This document shows positions 1 to 6,781 of a stretch of DNA of 11,464 bases, piece after piece (positions within the stretch are counted from its first letter, which is position 1; every line of letters begins with the position of its first letter). Source of the DNA: Bilophila sp964538355 (GTDB lineage Bacteria; Desulfobacterota; Desulfovibrionia; Desulfovibrionales; Desulfovibrionaceae); contig CAZIFC010000047.1 in the NCBI GenBank assembly GCA_964538355.1, positions 1 through 11,464 of the forward strand. The letters run 5' to 3'. The notes under the pieces are model-generated. The model worked only from the letters and a program-made list of their open reading frames with translations. It searched no databases and was not told where the DNA came from. A program made the position numbers and the translations under genes.

Positions 1-340
1 TCGTCCGTGTGGGCCTGAAGGATTTTCTGGGCAAGAGTATGAGGCATGGGACGGCTCCAGAAGGTAAAAGGTTTCCCGACAGGAGAAACGGCACCTGTCC
101 GCTTCCCTATCAGCCGGAATCTTTAGAACATTTTTTTAACGGAAAAACCAGAGGCAACCCAGAGGCAGGACAACGCCGAAGGCTCTCGCCTTCCAGCCTC
201 GCCTTTTCTCCCTAAAAACCCCTTTTGGCAGCCTTTTCACCAGAAAAGCCTTGGAGGTCTGCAACGGGCCATACAGGGCCTTTCTCCACGGGAAAACCTC
301 CGTGCGGCCTCCCCACCAGTCAAACGTCCTGGGAAAATGA

Positions 341-362
341 GGGAGGGGGTTCGGGGGAGGGG
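341..362 (+). other. Potential G-quadruplex motif
   Basis: The plus strand reads G3-A-G5-TTC-G5-A-G4: four G tracts of at least three bases with loops of 1, 3 and 1 nt, which meets the usual intramolecular G-quadruplex pattern with very short loops. It lies 58-79 nt past the leuA stop, on the strand opposite the leuA transcript, so a quadruplex would form in the template strand for leuA read-through and the transcript itself would be C-rich. Whether it folds or matters is unknown. Confidence 0.5.
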
Positions 363-402
363 AGAAAGCAACCCTGCTCCAGAAGGGTTCAGCCCCTCTC
401 CC
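360..402 (-). terminator. Hairpin just downstream of leuA (atypical terminator or dispersed repeat)
   Basis: On the leuA transcript strand the core stem is AACCCT (389-384) with AGGGTT (375-370) around an 8-nt loop. An outer stem, GGGAGA (402-397) with TCTCCC (365-360), encloses it across an asymmetric internal loop. It starts 18 nt after the leuA stop. No T-run follows, so it is not a textbook intrinsic terminator; a 3'-end stabilising or processing stem is equally likely. Its purine-rich 5' arm, GAACC core and loop ending in TGGAGC closely resemble the hairpin at 2111-2152. Confidence 0.45.
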
Positions 403-419
403 GCTCTCTTCCCCCCTCT

Positions 420-1991
420 CTAGTTACACGAATGCAAAGGGGCTTCGCCGGTGGCTTCCTGCGTGCGGCGGACGTCGCGCTCCTTGTGGTCAAGCCGGTT
501 GAGCGCATCCACATAGGCCTTTGCGCTGGCAACAATGATGTCCGGGTCGGAACCGCGGCCCGTGGCGTTCAGGTCGCCTTCACGCAGGCGCACGGTCACT
601 TCACCCTGGGCATCCGTACCGCCGGTAATGGCGTTGACGCTGAACTGCTCCAGATCAGGGGCACGGCTCACCAGCTGGGAGATGACATTGAAGGTCGCGT
701 CGATGGGACCGGCCCCAAACCCGGCGCGGCGCATTTCCTCATCCCCCGCCTGAATGACCACGGCAGCGGTGGCGGGCATGGAAGAGCCCATCGTCGTCTG
801 CACCGAGACATTGGCGAGGCGGTAGCGATCCGGCAGGCGGTAGACTTCGGAGAAGACGAGGGCTTCGAGATCCTCGTCATGGACGTTGGCCTTCTTGTCG
901 GCCAGTTCCTTTACGGCGGCGAACACCACGTTGGTCTGCTCGTCGTCAAGGCGGTAGCCCAGCTCTTCCAGACGGGTGCGGACAGCGTTCCGGCCGGAAT
1001 GCTTGCCGATGACAAGGTCCGTGGATTTGCGGCCGATGGACTGGGGCGTCATGATTTCGTAGGTTTCGCGGTTCTTCAGCATGCCGTCCTGATGGATGCC
1101 GGACTCGTGCGCGAAGGCGTTGCTGCCCACAATGGCCTTGTTCGCGGCAATGGGACGCCCGATGATGAGGGAAAGCAGGCGGCAGGAGGGGTAGAGCTGT
1201 TCGCTCTGGATGCCGCAGTCCATGCCGTACACGTCGGAACGCACCTTCATCGCCATGACGATTTCTTCAAGGGAGGCGTTGCCCGCCCGCTCGCCGATGC
1301 CGCACAGGGTCACTTCGGCCTGGCGCGCACCGTTCTTGATCGCGCTCAGGCTGTTGGCAACAGCAAGGCCGAGATCGTCGTGGCAGTGCACGCTGAAAAC
1401 GGCCTTGTGGGAATTGGGGGTATTTTCGATGACGTATTTGATCAGCTTGCCGTATTCTTCCGGCTGGGCATAGCCCACGGTATCCGGCACGTTGATGGTG
1501 GTGGCTCCGGCATTGATGACCTCGGTAAACACCCGGACGAGGAAATCAGGGTCGGAACGCGAGGCATCTTCGGCGGAAAACTCCACGTTGTTGGTGTATT
1601 TTGCGGCGTGGCGCACGGCGGCGACAGCCATTTCCACGACCTGATCCGGGGTCTTGCGGAGCTTGTGCTCCATGTGGATCGGCGAGGTGGCGATAAAGGT
1701 GTGGATACGCGGATTGCGCGCGCCGTTCAGGGCCTGCCAGGCGCGGTCGATATCGTTCTTGTTGGCGCGGCAGAGCGCGGCGACCTGCACGTCGGTAACG
1801 GCGTTGGCGATGGCGTGCACGGCCTCGAAATCGCCGATGCTGGAGGCCGGGAAGCCCGCTTCAATGACGTCCACGCCCAGGCTTTCCAGCTGGCGGGCCA
1901 TGCGGAGCTTTTCCTGAAGGTTCATGGTTGCGCCGGGGGACTGCTCGCCATCACGGAGGGTCGTGTCGAAAATAATGACGCGATTGGACAT
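420..1991 (-). CDS. leuA: 2-isopropylmalate synthase
   Basis: Cytosolic enzyme that condenses acetyl-CoA with 2-oxoisovalerate to 2-isopropylmalate, the committed and leucine-inhibited step of leucine synthesis. The 523-residue protein has the full bacterial length. The N-terminal TIM-barrel domain opens with FDTTLRDGEQSPG (residues 8-20, with the metal/catalytic Arg12, Asp13 and Glu16); the metal-binding His pair is in VHCHDD (202 and 204); GERAGN is at 233-238; the linker motif HESGIHQDG is at 295-303. The C-terminal leucine-binding regulatory domain (about 390-505) has GAGPIDATFN (427-436) and GRGSDPDII (478-486), so feedback control is expected. I chose ATG at 1991 because AAGGAG (2003-1998) sits 6 nt upstream; a longer frame starting at 2036 would precede this SD. 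It is the last gene of psd-pssA-leuA, 182 nt after pssA. An isopropylmalate-type homologue such as citramalate synthase is possible, but the length and motifs fit LeuA. Confidence 0.96.
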   Translation of the reverse strand: MSNRVIIFDTTLRDGEQSPGATMNLQEKLRMARQLESLGVDVIEAGFPASSIGDFEAVHAIANAVTDVQVAALCRANKNDIDRAWQALNGARNPRIHTFIATSPIHMEHKLRKTPDQVVEMAVAAVRHAAKYTNNVEFSAEDASRSDPDFLVRVFTEVINAGATTINVPDTVGYAQPEEYGKLIKYVIENTPNSHKAVFSVHCHDDLGLAVANSLSAIKNGARQAEVTLCGIGERAGNASLEEIVMAMKVRSDVYGMDCGIQSEQLYPSCRLLSLIIGRPIAANKAIVGSNAFAHESGIHQDGMLKNRETYEIMTPQSIGRKSTDLVIGKHSGRNAVRTRLEELGYRLDDEQTNVVFAAVKELADKKANVHDEDLEALVFSEVYRLPDRYRLANVSVQTTMGSSMPATAAVVIQAGDEEMRRAGFGAGPIDATFNVISQLVSRAPDLEQFSVNAITGGTDAQGEVTVRLREGDLNATGRGSDPDIIVASAKAYVDALNRLDHKERDVRRTQEATGEAPLHSCN

Positions 1992-2051
1992 GCTTTTCTC
2001 CTTCGAGTCTTTCCGCCGGAAACAGTCCGCAGCCATGAACGCCGCAGGTGC

Positions 2052-2072
2052 ATTGTACTAACTACTTGTACT
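2052..2072 (-). promoter_or_regulatory. Possible leuA promoter with AGTACAA direct repeats
   Basis: On the minus strand AGTACAA occurs twice 13 nt apart (2072-2066 and 2059-2053). The downstream copy contains TACAAT (2057-2052), five of six matches to a -10 box, which would start leuA mRNA about 55 nt before its start codon. No good -35 box lies 16-18 nt upstream, so an activator bound at the repeats could be needed. A small perfect hairpin, TTTCC/GGAAA with a 3-nt loop (2022-2010), lies between this site and the leuA SD. Weak evidence overall. Confidence 0.25.
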
Positions 2073-2110
2073 TATTGCTGTTTCTCGTAAAAAAGCTCTC
2101 ATATGCAGAA

Positions 2111-2152
2111 GGGAGGGAAAGGAACCGCTCCAATCAGGTTCCCTTCCCTCCC
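2111..2152 (-). terminator. Strong hairpin between pssA and leuA
   Basis: A 16-bp stem with a 10-nt loop lies 21 nt after the pssA stop. Arms on the minus strand are GGGAGGGAAGGGAACC (2152-2137) and GGTTCCTTTCCCTCCC (2126-2111). The single non-Watson-Crick pair is G-U in minus-strand RNA but A-C in plus-strand RNA, so the structure favours the operon's own transcript. A run of six T (2094-2089) follows only after a 16-nt gap, so it is not a canonical intrinsic terminator. It may partly terminate, or protect the 3' end of psd-pssA mRNA, and so uncouple leuA from the lipid genes. Confidence 0.6.
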
Positions 2153-2173
2153 TGGATCAAAGCGCCATCGACC

Positions 2174-2926
2174 TTAATTCTGCGTAATGTTCCCTAGGAG
2201 CTGCCGGTTGCGGCGGGGCAGAATGATGTAGGTGTAGATGGGGCCGGACAGAAGGTAGATCGCACCGATCAGGAACCCGAAAACCACGGGCTGCGACAAA
2301 ATCAGCACGAAGACAAGCAAGGCGGAGATCATGGAACTGAAGGCATGCGTCTTCAGGAAACCGTATTCCTTGAAGGCGAAATAGCGCACGCGGCTGACCA
2401 TGAGCAGGGCCATCACGAAGGTGATGAACAGGCCGAGGAAAGGCGTGCGGGCTTCAAGCCATGCAGGAAGGTAGGACGAAAAGAGGATGAACAGGGCAAT
2501 GGCACAGCCTGCCGCGGGGCAGGGAAGCCCCACGAAAAACTTCTTGCTCACCGTGGTCACGCACACATTGAACCGGGCGAGGCGCAACGCGGTGCAGGCC
2601 ACATAGAGGAAGCCGACGCCGATGCCGAGCTTGCCGTAGCCTTCAAGCACCCACATCCACGAGGTGAACGCGGGAGCCACGCCGAAAGCCACAAGATCAG
2701 CCAGCGAGTCGTACTGAATGCCGAATTCGCTGGCGGTATTGGTGAGGCGGGCCACCTTTCCGTCCAGCCCGTCCATGAGGGCACTGAACAGGATGGCGAG
2801 GGCACTGCCTTCGATATTGCCCTGCACAGCAAGGAGCATGGCAAGAAAGCCCGTGAACAGGCTGGCAGTGGTAAAGAGGTTCGGGAGGATATAGACGCCC
2901 CGCCGAACGGATTTTTCTTCTTGCAT
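2174..2926 (-). CDS. pssA: CDP-diacylglycerol--serine O-phosphatidyltransferase (phosphatidylserine synthase)
   Basis: Inner-membrane enzyme that makes phosphatidylserine from CDP-diacylglycerol and L-serine, the first dedicated step to phosphatidylethanolamine. The 250-residue protein carries the complete CDP-alcohol phosphatidyltransferase signature: D52-G-L-D55-G56-x2-A59-R60-x8-G69-x3-D73-x3-D77, with the four metal-binding and catalytic aspartates in place. It is a multi-pass membrane protein: hydrophobic segments start near residues 13-35 and 40-52, with several more between about 90 and 235, and it ends in a short basic tail (PRRNRQ). This is the integral-membrane type II enzyme found in Bacillus and many other bacteria, not the peripheral PssA of E. 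coli. The start at 2926 directly precedes MQEEKSVRRG; only a weak CAGG is seen upstream, so initiation may depend on translation of psd, whose stop is 54 nt upstream. Its partner enzyme, psd, is the gene immediately upstream. Confidence 0.95.
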   Translation of the reverse strand: MQEEKSVRRGVYILPNLFTTASLFTGFLAMLLAVQGNIEGSALAILFSALMDGLDGKVARLTNTASEFGIQYDSLADLVAFGVAPAFTSWMWVLEGYGKLGIGVGFLYVACTALRLARFNVCVTTVSKKFFVGLPCPAAGCAIALFILFSSYLPAWLEARTPFLGLFITFVMALLMVSRVRYFAFKEYGFLKTHAFSSMISALLVFVLILSQPVVFGFLIGAIYLLSGPIYTYIILPRRNRQLLGNITQN

Positions 2927-2980
2927 AATAAGTACCTGCGGGAATCCTGCGCTCAGATTCCGTTCTACCGCAACAGGAGG

Positions 2981-3628
2981 TTACGACTGGAATTTTCTTG
3001 CCAGGATGCTTTCGCCTGCCGCTACGATGTCTCCGTTGGCGACGACAGCACTATAGTCGGGAGGAAGATAGAGGTCAACCCGAGAGCCGAAGCGGATCAT
3101 GCCGAAGCGTCCGCCGCGGGCCAGCTCGTCGCCTTCTTCCACACGGCAGACAATCCGCCGGGCGACAAGCCCCGCCACCTGCACCATGACCCACGAGCGT
3201 TCGCCCGCGTCGCGGACAAGGTAGGCGCAACGCTCGTTGTCGGTGGAGGCCTTGTCCAGCGCGGCGTTGAGGAACGAGCCGGGGAAATAGCGGATGGCTT
3301 CCACACGTCCGGCAACGGGCGAGCGGTTGACGTGCACATTGAACACATTCATGAAAATGCTGATGCAGGGGCGGACTTCCCCGGTGATGGGGTCGGCCTT
3401 CGGCTCCACGCGGATCACGCGCCCGTCGGCGGGGCTGACGGCGATGTCCGGCTCAGAGGGGACAACCCGTTCGGGATCGCGGAAAAAGTGGCCCGAAAAC
3501 CACGTCAGCACGAGAAAGACCAACGCCATGGGCCAGCAGCGCAGGGCTGCGAAGGTCAGCGTGGTCAATGCCAGCAAAAAAAGGAACGGCAGCCCTTCCG
3601 GGGCCACACCGATATTGCCTTTTCGCAT
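2981..3628 (-). CDS. psd: Phosphatidylserine decarboxylase proenzyme (short form)
   Basis: Membrane-associated, pyruvoyl-dependent enzyme that decarboxylates phosphatidylserine to phosphatidylethanolamine; it acts directly on the PssA product. The 215-residue protein is the short bacterial/archaeal form. A hydrophobic anchor (about 12-42) is followed by FFRDPER (48-54), SPADG with catalytic Asp68, and NVHVNR with His99. Self-cleavage is expected at G181-S182 in RFGSR, giving a beta chain of 181 and an alpha chain of 34 residues whose new N-terminal serine becomes the pyruvoyl group. E. coli Psd has LGST at this point; the short family commonly has GS followed by other residues. I chose ATG at 3628 because AAAGGAAG lies about 5 nt upstream. 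An in-frame start at 3802 would add 58 residues overlapping trkH and does not resemble the family. First gene of psd-pssA-leuA. Confidence 0.94.
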   Translation of the reverse strand: MRKGNIGVAPEGLPFLFLLALTTLTFAALRCWPMALVFLVLTWFSGHFFRDPERVVPSEPDIAVSPADGRVIRVEPKADPITGEVRPCISIFMNVFNVHVNRSPVAGRVEAIRYFPGSFLNAALDKASTDNERCAYLVRDAGERSWVMVQVAGLVARRIVCRVEEGDELARGGRFGMIRFGSRVDLYLPPDYSAVVANGDIVAAGESILARKFQS

Positions 3629-3704
3629 CTGTCTTCCTTTTGCATACCGGGACGGAGGCGGCAACGCCAGCCCGGACTGGTTAAACGTGTTTTCGGGATC
3701 ATGA

Positions 3705-3745
3705 CCGAAAAACCCCGCCGTTGCAACCCGGCGACGGCCTTTCGG
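3705..3745 (-). terminator. Probable intrinsic terminator of trkA-trkH
   Basis: On the minus strand, 25 nt after the trkH stop, CGCCG (3733-3729) pairs with CGGCG (3720-3716) around an 8-nt loop, followed by GGG and five T (3712-3708). A second outer pairing, CCGAAA (3745-3740) with TTTCGG (3710-3705), encloses it and uses part of the T-run. It lies between trkH and psd, so it would separate the potassium operon from psd-pssA-leuA, and a psd promoter would then lie in the remaining roughly 75 bp. I see no clear -35/-10 pair there. Confidence 0.6.
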
Positions 3746-3758
3746 GAGTGCGGAGAGG

Positions 3759-5222
3759 CTAGTCCCGCCAGAATTCCGGGACAAACAGCACGAGGATGGC
3801 AAAGATTTCCAGACGCCCCAGCAGCATGCACAGGGTCAGCGTCCACTTGGAAAACAGGGGGACATGGCTGAAGTTGTCCACCGGGCCGACACTGCCAAGG
3901 CCGGGCCCAACGTTGGAAATACAGGTCAGGGTTGCCGTGAACGCACTCACCAGATCCATGTCCTGAATCGCCAAAACAATGGTTCCGATAGTCGTAACAA
4001 TCAGATACAACAGGAAAAAGCCGACAACGCCCGAAATGACTTCCGCCGGCACGGACTTGCCCGCCACCTTGAGGTGGCGCACCGAGTGCGGGTGCAGCAG
4101 GCGGAAGATCTCAAGATAGGCCAGCCGGAACAGCATCACCAGCCGCATGACCTTCATGCCGCCTCCGGTGGACCCGGCACAGCCGCCCATGAGCATGAAC
4201 ATCAGGATGATGACGAGCGTCAGGGGAGGCCAGACATTATAGTTTTCGGTGACGAACCCGGTGGTCGTGCACACGGAAACCAGCTGGAACACCGCCGCCC
4301 TGACCACCTTTTCGATATCCGCCAGCGATTCCGCCCCGAAAAGGCCGTGCCGGACAAGCGACAGCACGATGCCCGCAGAGCCGAGGATCAGAAGGCCCGT
4401 GTAGAAGCGGCATTCCCGATCCCGGAAATAGGCCCTGAACACCCCCTTCAGGGCCTGCGCGTGCAGCGAAAAGTTGATGCCCGCGATGAACATGAAAAAA
4501 ATCAGAATCCACTGGATGGACGCCTGCGGAAAGGCCGCGATGGACGCGTTCTTCGTCGAAAAGCCGCCGGTAGCCACGGTCGCAAAGCTGTGGTTCAGGG
4601 CATCGAACCAGTCCATGCCCGCGATGAACAGCAATACCGTCAGCACCAGCGTCATCAGGCAGTAGACCTTCCAGAGCATGAGGGCCGTGTCCTGCATTCT
4701 CGGGGTGAGCTTGTCCGGCGCAGGGCCGGTCACTTCCGCCCTGTAGAGCTGCATCCCGCCAACCCCGAGCAGCGGCAGGACGATCAGCGACAGCACGATG
4801 ATGCCGAGGCCGCCGATCCAGTGGGTCAGGCTGCGCCACATGAGCAAGCCCTTGGGCAGGGCCTCCACATTGGCGAAAACCGTTGCGCCGGTCGTCGTGA
4901 AGCCCGAGGCGGCCTCAAAGACCGCATCCGTCACCGAGGCCGTCGAGGTCAGCACAAACGGAAGCCCCCCCGCAAAGCTCGCCACGATCCAGCAGATGCC
5001 CACCACGGCAAAACCGTCGCGCAGGGTCAGGTTCAACGCCGTTTCCGAACGGTTGGAGTACGCCAGAGCCAGCCCCCCGCCCATTGTGATGACCAGCGAC
5101 GAGAGCAGGCCGACGAACGCCCCGTCCCCGTACCACAGCGAAACACCGATGGGCAGCACCAGGGAAGCCCCCACACACGCGAGGAGAACGCCTACGATGA
5201 ACAGAACCGCACGAATTTGCAT
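3759..5222 (-). CDS. trkH: Trk potassium uptake channel subunit TrkH
   Basis: Inner-membrane, K+-conducting subunit of the Trk system, gated from the cytosol by TrkA. The 487 residues match the usual TrkH length. Two extra N-terminal membrane segments (about 5-28 and 36-56) precede four M1-P-M2 repeats, which distinguishes TrkH from KtrB. The four selectivity-filter loops are visible: TTTGAT (109-114), ATGGFST (217-223), TTTGFVT (319-325) and SNVGPGLG (436-443), each with its conserved glycine. The intramembrane-loop region after the third repeat, GGCAGSTGGGMK (346-357), is intact. I chose ATG at 5222 (MQIRAVLF) because AAGG (5232-5229) sits 6 nt upstream; the longer frame from 5300 adds a charged stretch reading through hairpins. 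It follows trkA after 129 nt on the same strand, so co-transcription is likely, and a terminator-like hairpin follows. Confidence 0.95.
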   Translation of the reverse strand: MQIRAVLFIVGVLLACVGASLVLPIGVSLWYGDGAFVGLLSSLVITMGGGLALAYSNRSETALNLTLRDGFAVVGICWIVASFAGGLPFVLTSTASVTDAVFEAASGFTTTGATVFANVEALPKGLLMWRSLTHWIGGLGIIVLSLIVLPLLGVGGMQLYRAEVTGPAPDKLTPRMQDTALMLWKVYCLMTLVLTVLLFIAGMDWFDALNHSFATVATGGFSTKNASIAAFPQASIQWILIFFMFIAGINFSLHAQALKGVFRAYFRDRECRFYTGLLILGSAGIVLSLVRHGLFGAESLADIEKVVRAAVFQLVSVCTTTGFVTENYNVWPPLTLVIILMFMLMGGCAGSTGGGMKVMRLVMLFRLAYLEIFRLLHPHSVRHLKVAGKSVPAEVISGVVGFFLLYLIVTTIGTIVLAIQDMDLVSAFTATLTCISNVGPGLGSVGPVDNFSHVPLFSKWTLTLCMLLGRLEIFAILVLFVPEFWRD

Positions 5223-5292
5223 GACGGACCTTTTTGTTTGGACATGTCGGAAAACGTTTGCGGAACAAGCCGCCGGGCGCACCTTCACCGCC

Positions 5293-5336
5293 GCAGGCAC
5301 GGGCGGGGCCTGCCCGCGGCAACGGGGAAGCCGCGG
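5293..5336 (-). repeat. Tandem GC-rich hairpins in the trkA-trkH gap
   Basis: Two adjacent perfect inverted repeats lie 16-59 nt after the trkA stop: CCGCGGC/GCCGCGG (5314-5320/5330-5336, 7 bp, 9-nt loop) and GCAGGC/GCCTGC (5293-5298/5308-5313, 6 bp, 9-nt loop). They abut exactly. No T-run follows, so termination is unlikely. In an operon mRNA they could stabilise the trkA 3' end or tune trkH relative to trkA. Confidence 0.5.
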
Positions 5337-5351
5337 AGCCGGAAGCCGCCG

Positions 5352-6746
5352 CTACGCCTTCTTCTCCGAAACGATTTCCTCAAGTTTGCTCATCTTCTCC
5401 CGAAGGGAGAGCAGTACTATGCGATCCTGCGGCTGGATGACGGTCTGGCCGGAGGGGATGAACGCCTCCGCATTGCGGATGATCCCGAGAAGCAAAATCC
5501 CCTTGGGCAGCCCGAGCTGGTACACCCGCCTTCCCGCGATCCGGGAATCCTCGTCCACCAGAGCTTCCAGCATTTCCGCCGCATCCCCGCCCACGGAGAC
5601 GCTGGAGAGAACCTTGCCCTGCCGGATATATTGCAGGATGCTGTTCACGGCGGAAAGGCGCGGGCTGACGCTGTGCTCGATGCCGATGGCTTCCACCAGC
5701 GGCAGGTAGGCCGCCTTGTTCACGCGGGCCACGGTTTCCTTCACTCCGAGGGACTTCGCCAGCAGGCAGGACAGGATGTTCGATTCCTCATCCCCGGTCA
5801 CGGCGATAAAGGCGTCCATCTGATCGATATGCTCTTCCTGCAGCAGCGACTTGTCCGTGCCGTCTCCGTGCAGAACCAGCGTCCCCTGAAGCTGATCGGC
5901 CAGCTGTTCGCATCGCCCCGGATTGATCTCGATGAGCTTTGTGTCCACGCCCTTGCCTTCCAGCAGCCGGGCGAGGCGCAGGCCGATGTTGCCGCCGCCC
6001 ACAATGCAGGCCGTGCCGATGTTGCCGCGCGTCCGGTGCAGGGCGCGCAGCAGGGCGCGCTGGCTCGTGGGCTTGTAGGCGAAATAGACGACATCCCCGA
6101 TTTTGATGGTATCCGCGCCGGACGGGACAATCAGCTTCTGCCCCCGGGCTATGGCTCCAACCATCATGCCGTCATCCTGCACGATGTCCCGAAAACGGGT
6201 CAGCGGCTGATCGACAAGCGGGCCGCCCTCCACACGCATGCCGACCATGCGGATGAACCCGTCGGCAAGCTGCCCGTACTCCACCGCGCCGGGCATGGTC
6301 AGCAGCCGCTCTATGGAGCGGACGATTTCCTGTTCCGGGTTGATGAGCATGCTGATTTGCAGGGAACCGCTGCTGAGGAGTTTCGGATAGGCCGTGGTGT
6401 ACTCTTCCGTGCGGATACGCGCCAGCTTCATGGCCTTGGGCGCGATGGCGTTGGCGAACAGGCAGGCCACGATGTTGGTTTCGTCGCTGTCCGTGACGGC
6501 CAGAAAAATGGCGGCGTTTTCCGCGCCGGCATCCTTCAGCACGGCGGGGCTGGAGCCGGAACCCTGGATCGTCTGCACGTCCATGTTGTCCTCTATCCTG
6601 CGGAGCTTGTCCGCATTCAGATCGATGACAACGACCTGCTTCTGCTCCTCGGACAGCCGTTGCGCGATGTGAAAGCCAACTTCGCCGGCCCCCACGATGA
6701 CAATCTTGAGATCCTCACTCTTCTGGGGAGCGCGACGGAACAGCAT
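5352..6746 (-). CDS. trkA: Trk system potassium uptake regulatory protein TrkA
   Basis: Cytosolic peripheral subunit that binds NAD(H)/nucleotides and gates the TrkH channel. The 464 residues hold two tandem RCK units, the classical TrkA layout. RCK1 has a Rossmann fold with G19-A-G21-E-V-G24 and the acidic ribose-binding residue D42, and a TrkA_C lobe at about 160-227. RCK2 has VGGGNIG (249-255) and E273, and a second TrkA_C lobe at about 385-450. Both nucleotide sites therefore look intact. The start at 6746 is supported by GGAGG (6755-6751) 4 nt upstream; the first beta strand follows at residue 14. It is the first gene of trkA-trkH and is divergent from a KefB-like antiporter. The 215-nt upstream region has large inverted repeats and a T-run, suggesting leader or operator control (see separate entries). 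Confidence 0.95.
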   Translation of the reverse strand: MLFRRAPQKSEDLKIVIVGAGEVGFHIAQRLSEEQKQVVVIDLNADKLRRIEDNMDVQTIQGSGSSPAVLKDAGAENAAIFLAVTDSDETNIVACLFANAIAPKAMKLARIRTEEYTTAYPKLLSSGSLQISMLINPEQEIVRSIERLLTMPGAVEYGQLADGFIRMVGMRVEGGPLVDQPLTRFRDIVQDDGMMVGAIARGQKLIVPSGADTIKIGDVVYFAYKPTSQRALLRALHRTRGNIGTACIVGGGNIGLRLARLLEGKGVDTKLIEINPGRCEQLADQLQGTLVLHGDGTDKSLLQEEHIDQMDAFIAVTGDEESNILSCLLAKSLGVKETVARVNKAAYLPLVEAIGIEHSVSPRLSAVNSILQYIRQGKVLSSVSVGGDAAEMLEALVDEDSRIAGRRVYQLGLPKGILLLGIIRNAEAFIPSGQTVIQPQDRIVLLSLREKMSKLEEIVSEKKA

Positions 6747-6781
6747 ACTGCCTCCAATATACCTGAATAAAAAATTTTTCT

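Larger units (their letters stand above)
1..419. other. Non-coding stretch with small hairpins, downstream of leuA
   Basis: I recognise no gene here. A frame open from the left edge to the stop at 213-215 (plus strand) could be the tail of a gene lying outside the window, but its translation is low in complexity, resembles no family I know, and reads through hairpins, so I do not call it. The stretch holds perfect short inverted repeats: GACAGG/CCTGTC (78-83/94-99), GAAGGC/GCCTTC with a 4-nt loop (178-183/188-193) and CTTTTC/GAAAAG with a 4-nt loop (233-238/243-248). The last is followed on the minus strand by a 5-T run at 218-214, a weak terminator possibility for leftward transcription. The right part (341-420) is strongly purine/pyrimidine-skewed and holds a G-quadruplex motif and the hairpin after leuA, listed separately. 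Confidence 0.6.

Noticed and set aside
3..215. Plus-strand frame open at the left edge, as the end of a gene outside the window
   Set aside because: The translation is not recognisable and it passes through several inverted repeats; with no upstream sequence it cannot be supported.
225..2090. Long plus-strand open frame (621 codons) opposite leuA
   Set aside because: It is the antisense shadow of a clearly identified leuA. It arises from GC-rich codon bias, shows repetitive His/Gly/Val composition and no known domain.
2058..2102. 14-codon minus-strand ORF upstream of leuA, considered as a leucine leader peptide
   Set aside because: It has a single Leu codon, no Leu cluster, no SD, and no terminator between it and leuA. 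It does not fit a leu attenuator.
1992..2173. T-box or other known riboswitch upstream of leuA
   Set aside because: No T-box core (GGGTGG-ACCGCG type) or specifier-loop arrangement is visible, only a simple 16-bp stem.
2941..2961. GGAATC/GATTCC inverted repeat in the psd-pssA gap
   Set aside because: A 6-bp stem with a 9-nt loop, not followed by a T-run; common enough by chance that I do not list it as a feature.
2345..3871. Plus-strand open frame (508 codons) opposite pssA and psd
   Set aside because: It runs across two recognised genes, the gap between them and a terminator-like hairpin; the composition is that of a shadow frame.
3864..6770. Very long plus-strand open frame (968 codons) opposite trkH and trkA
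   Set aside because: Both minus-strand genes have intact family motifs throughout. The antisense frame is rich in Arg, Gln, His and Asp, with no fold signature, and crosses the trkA-trkH gap, as a bias shadow would.
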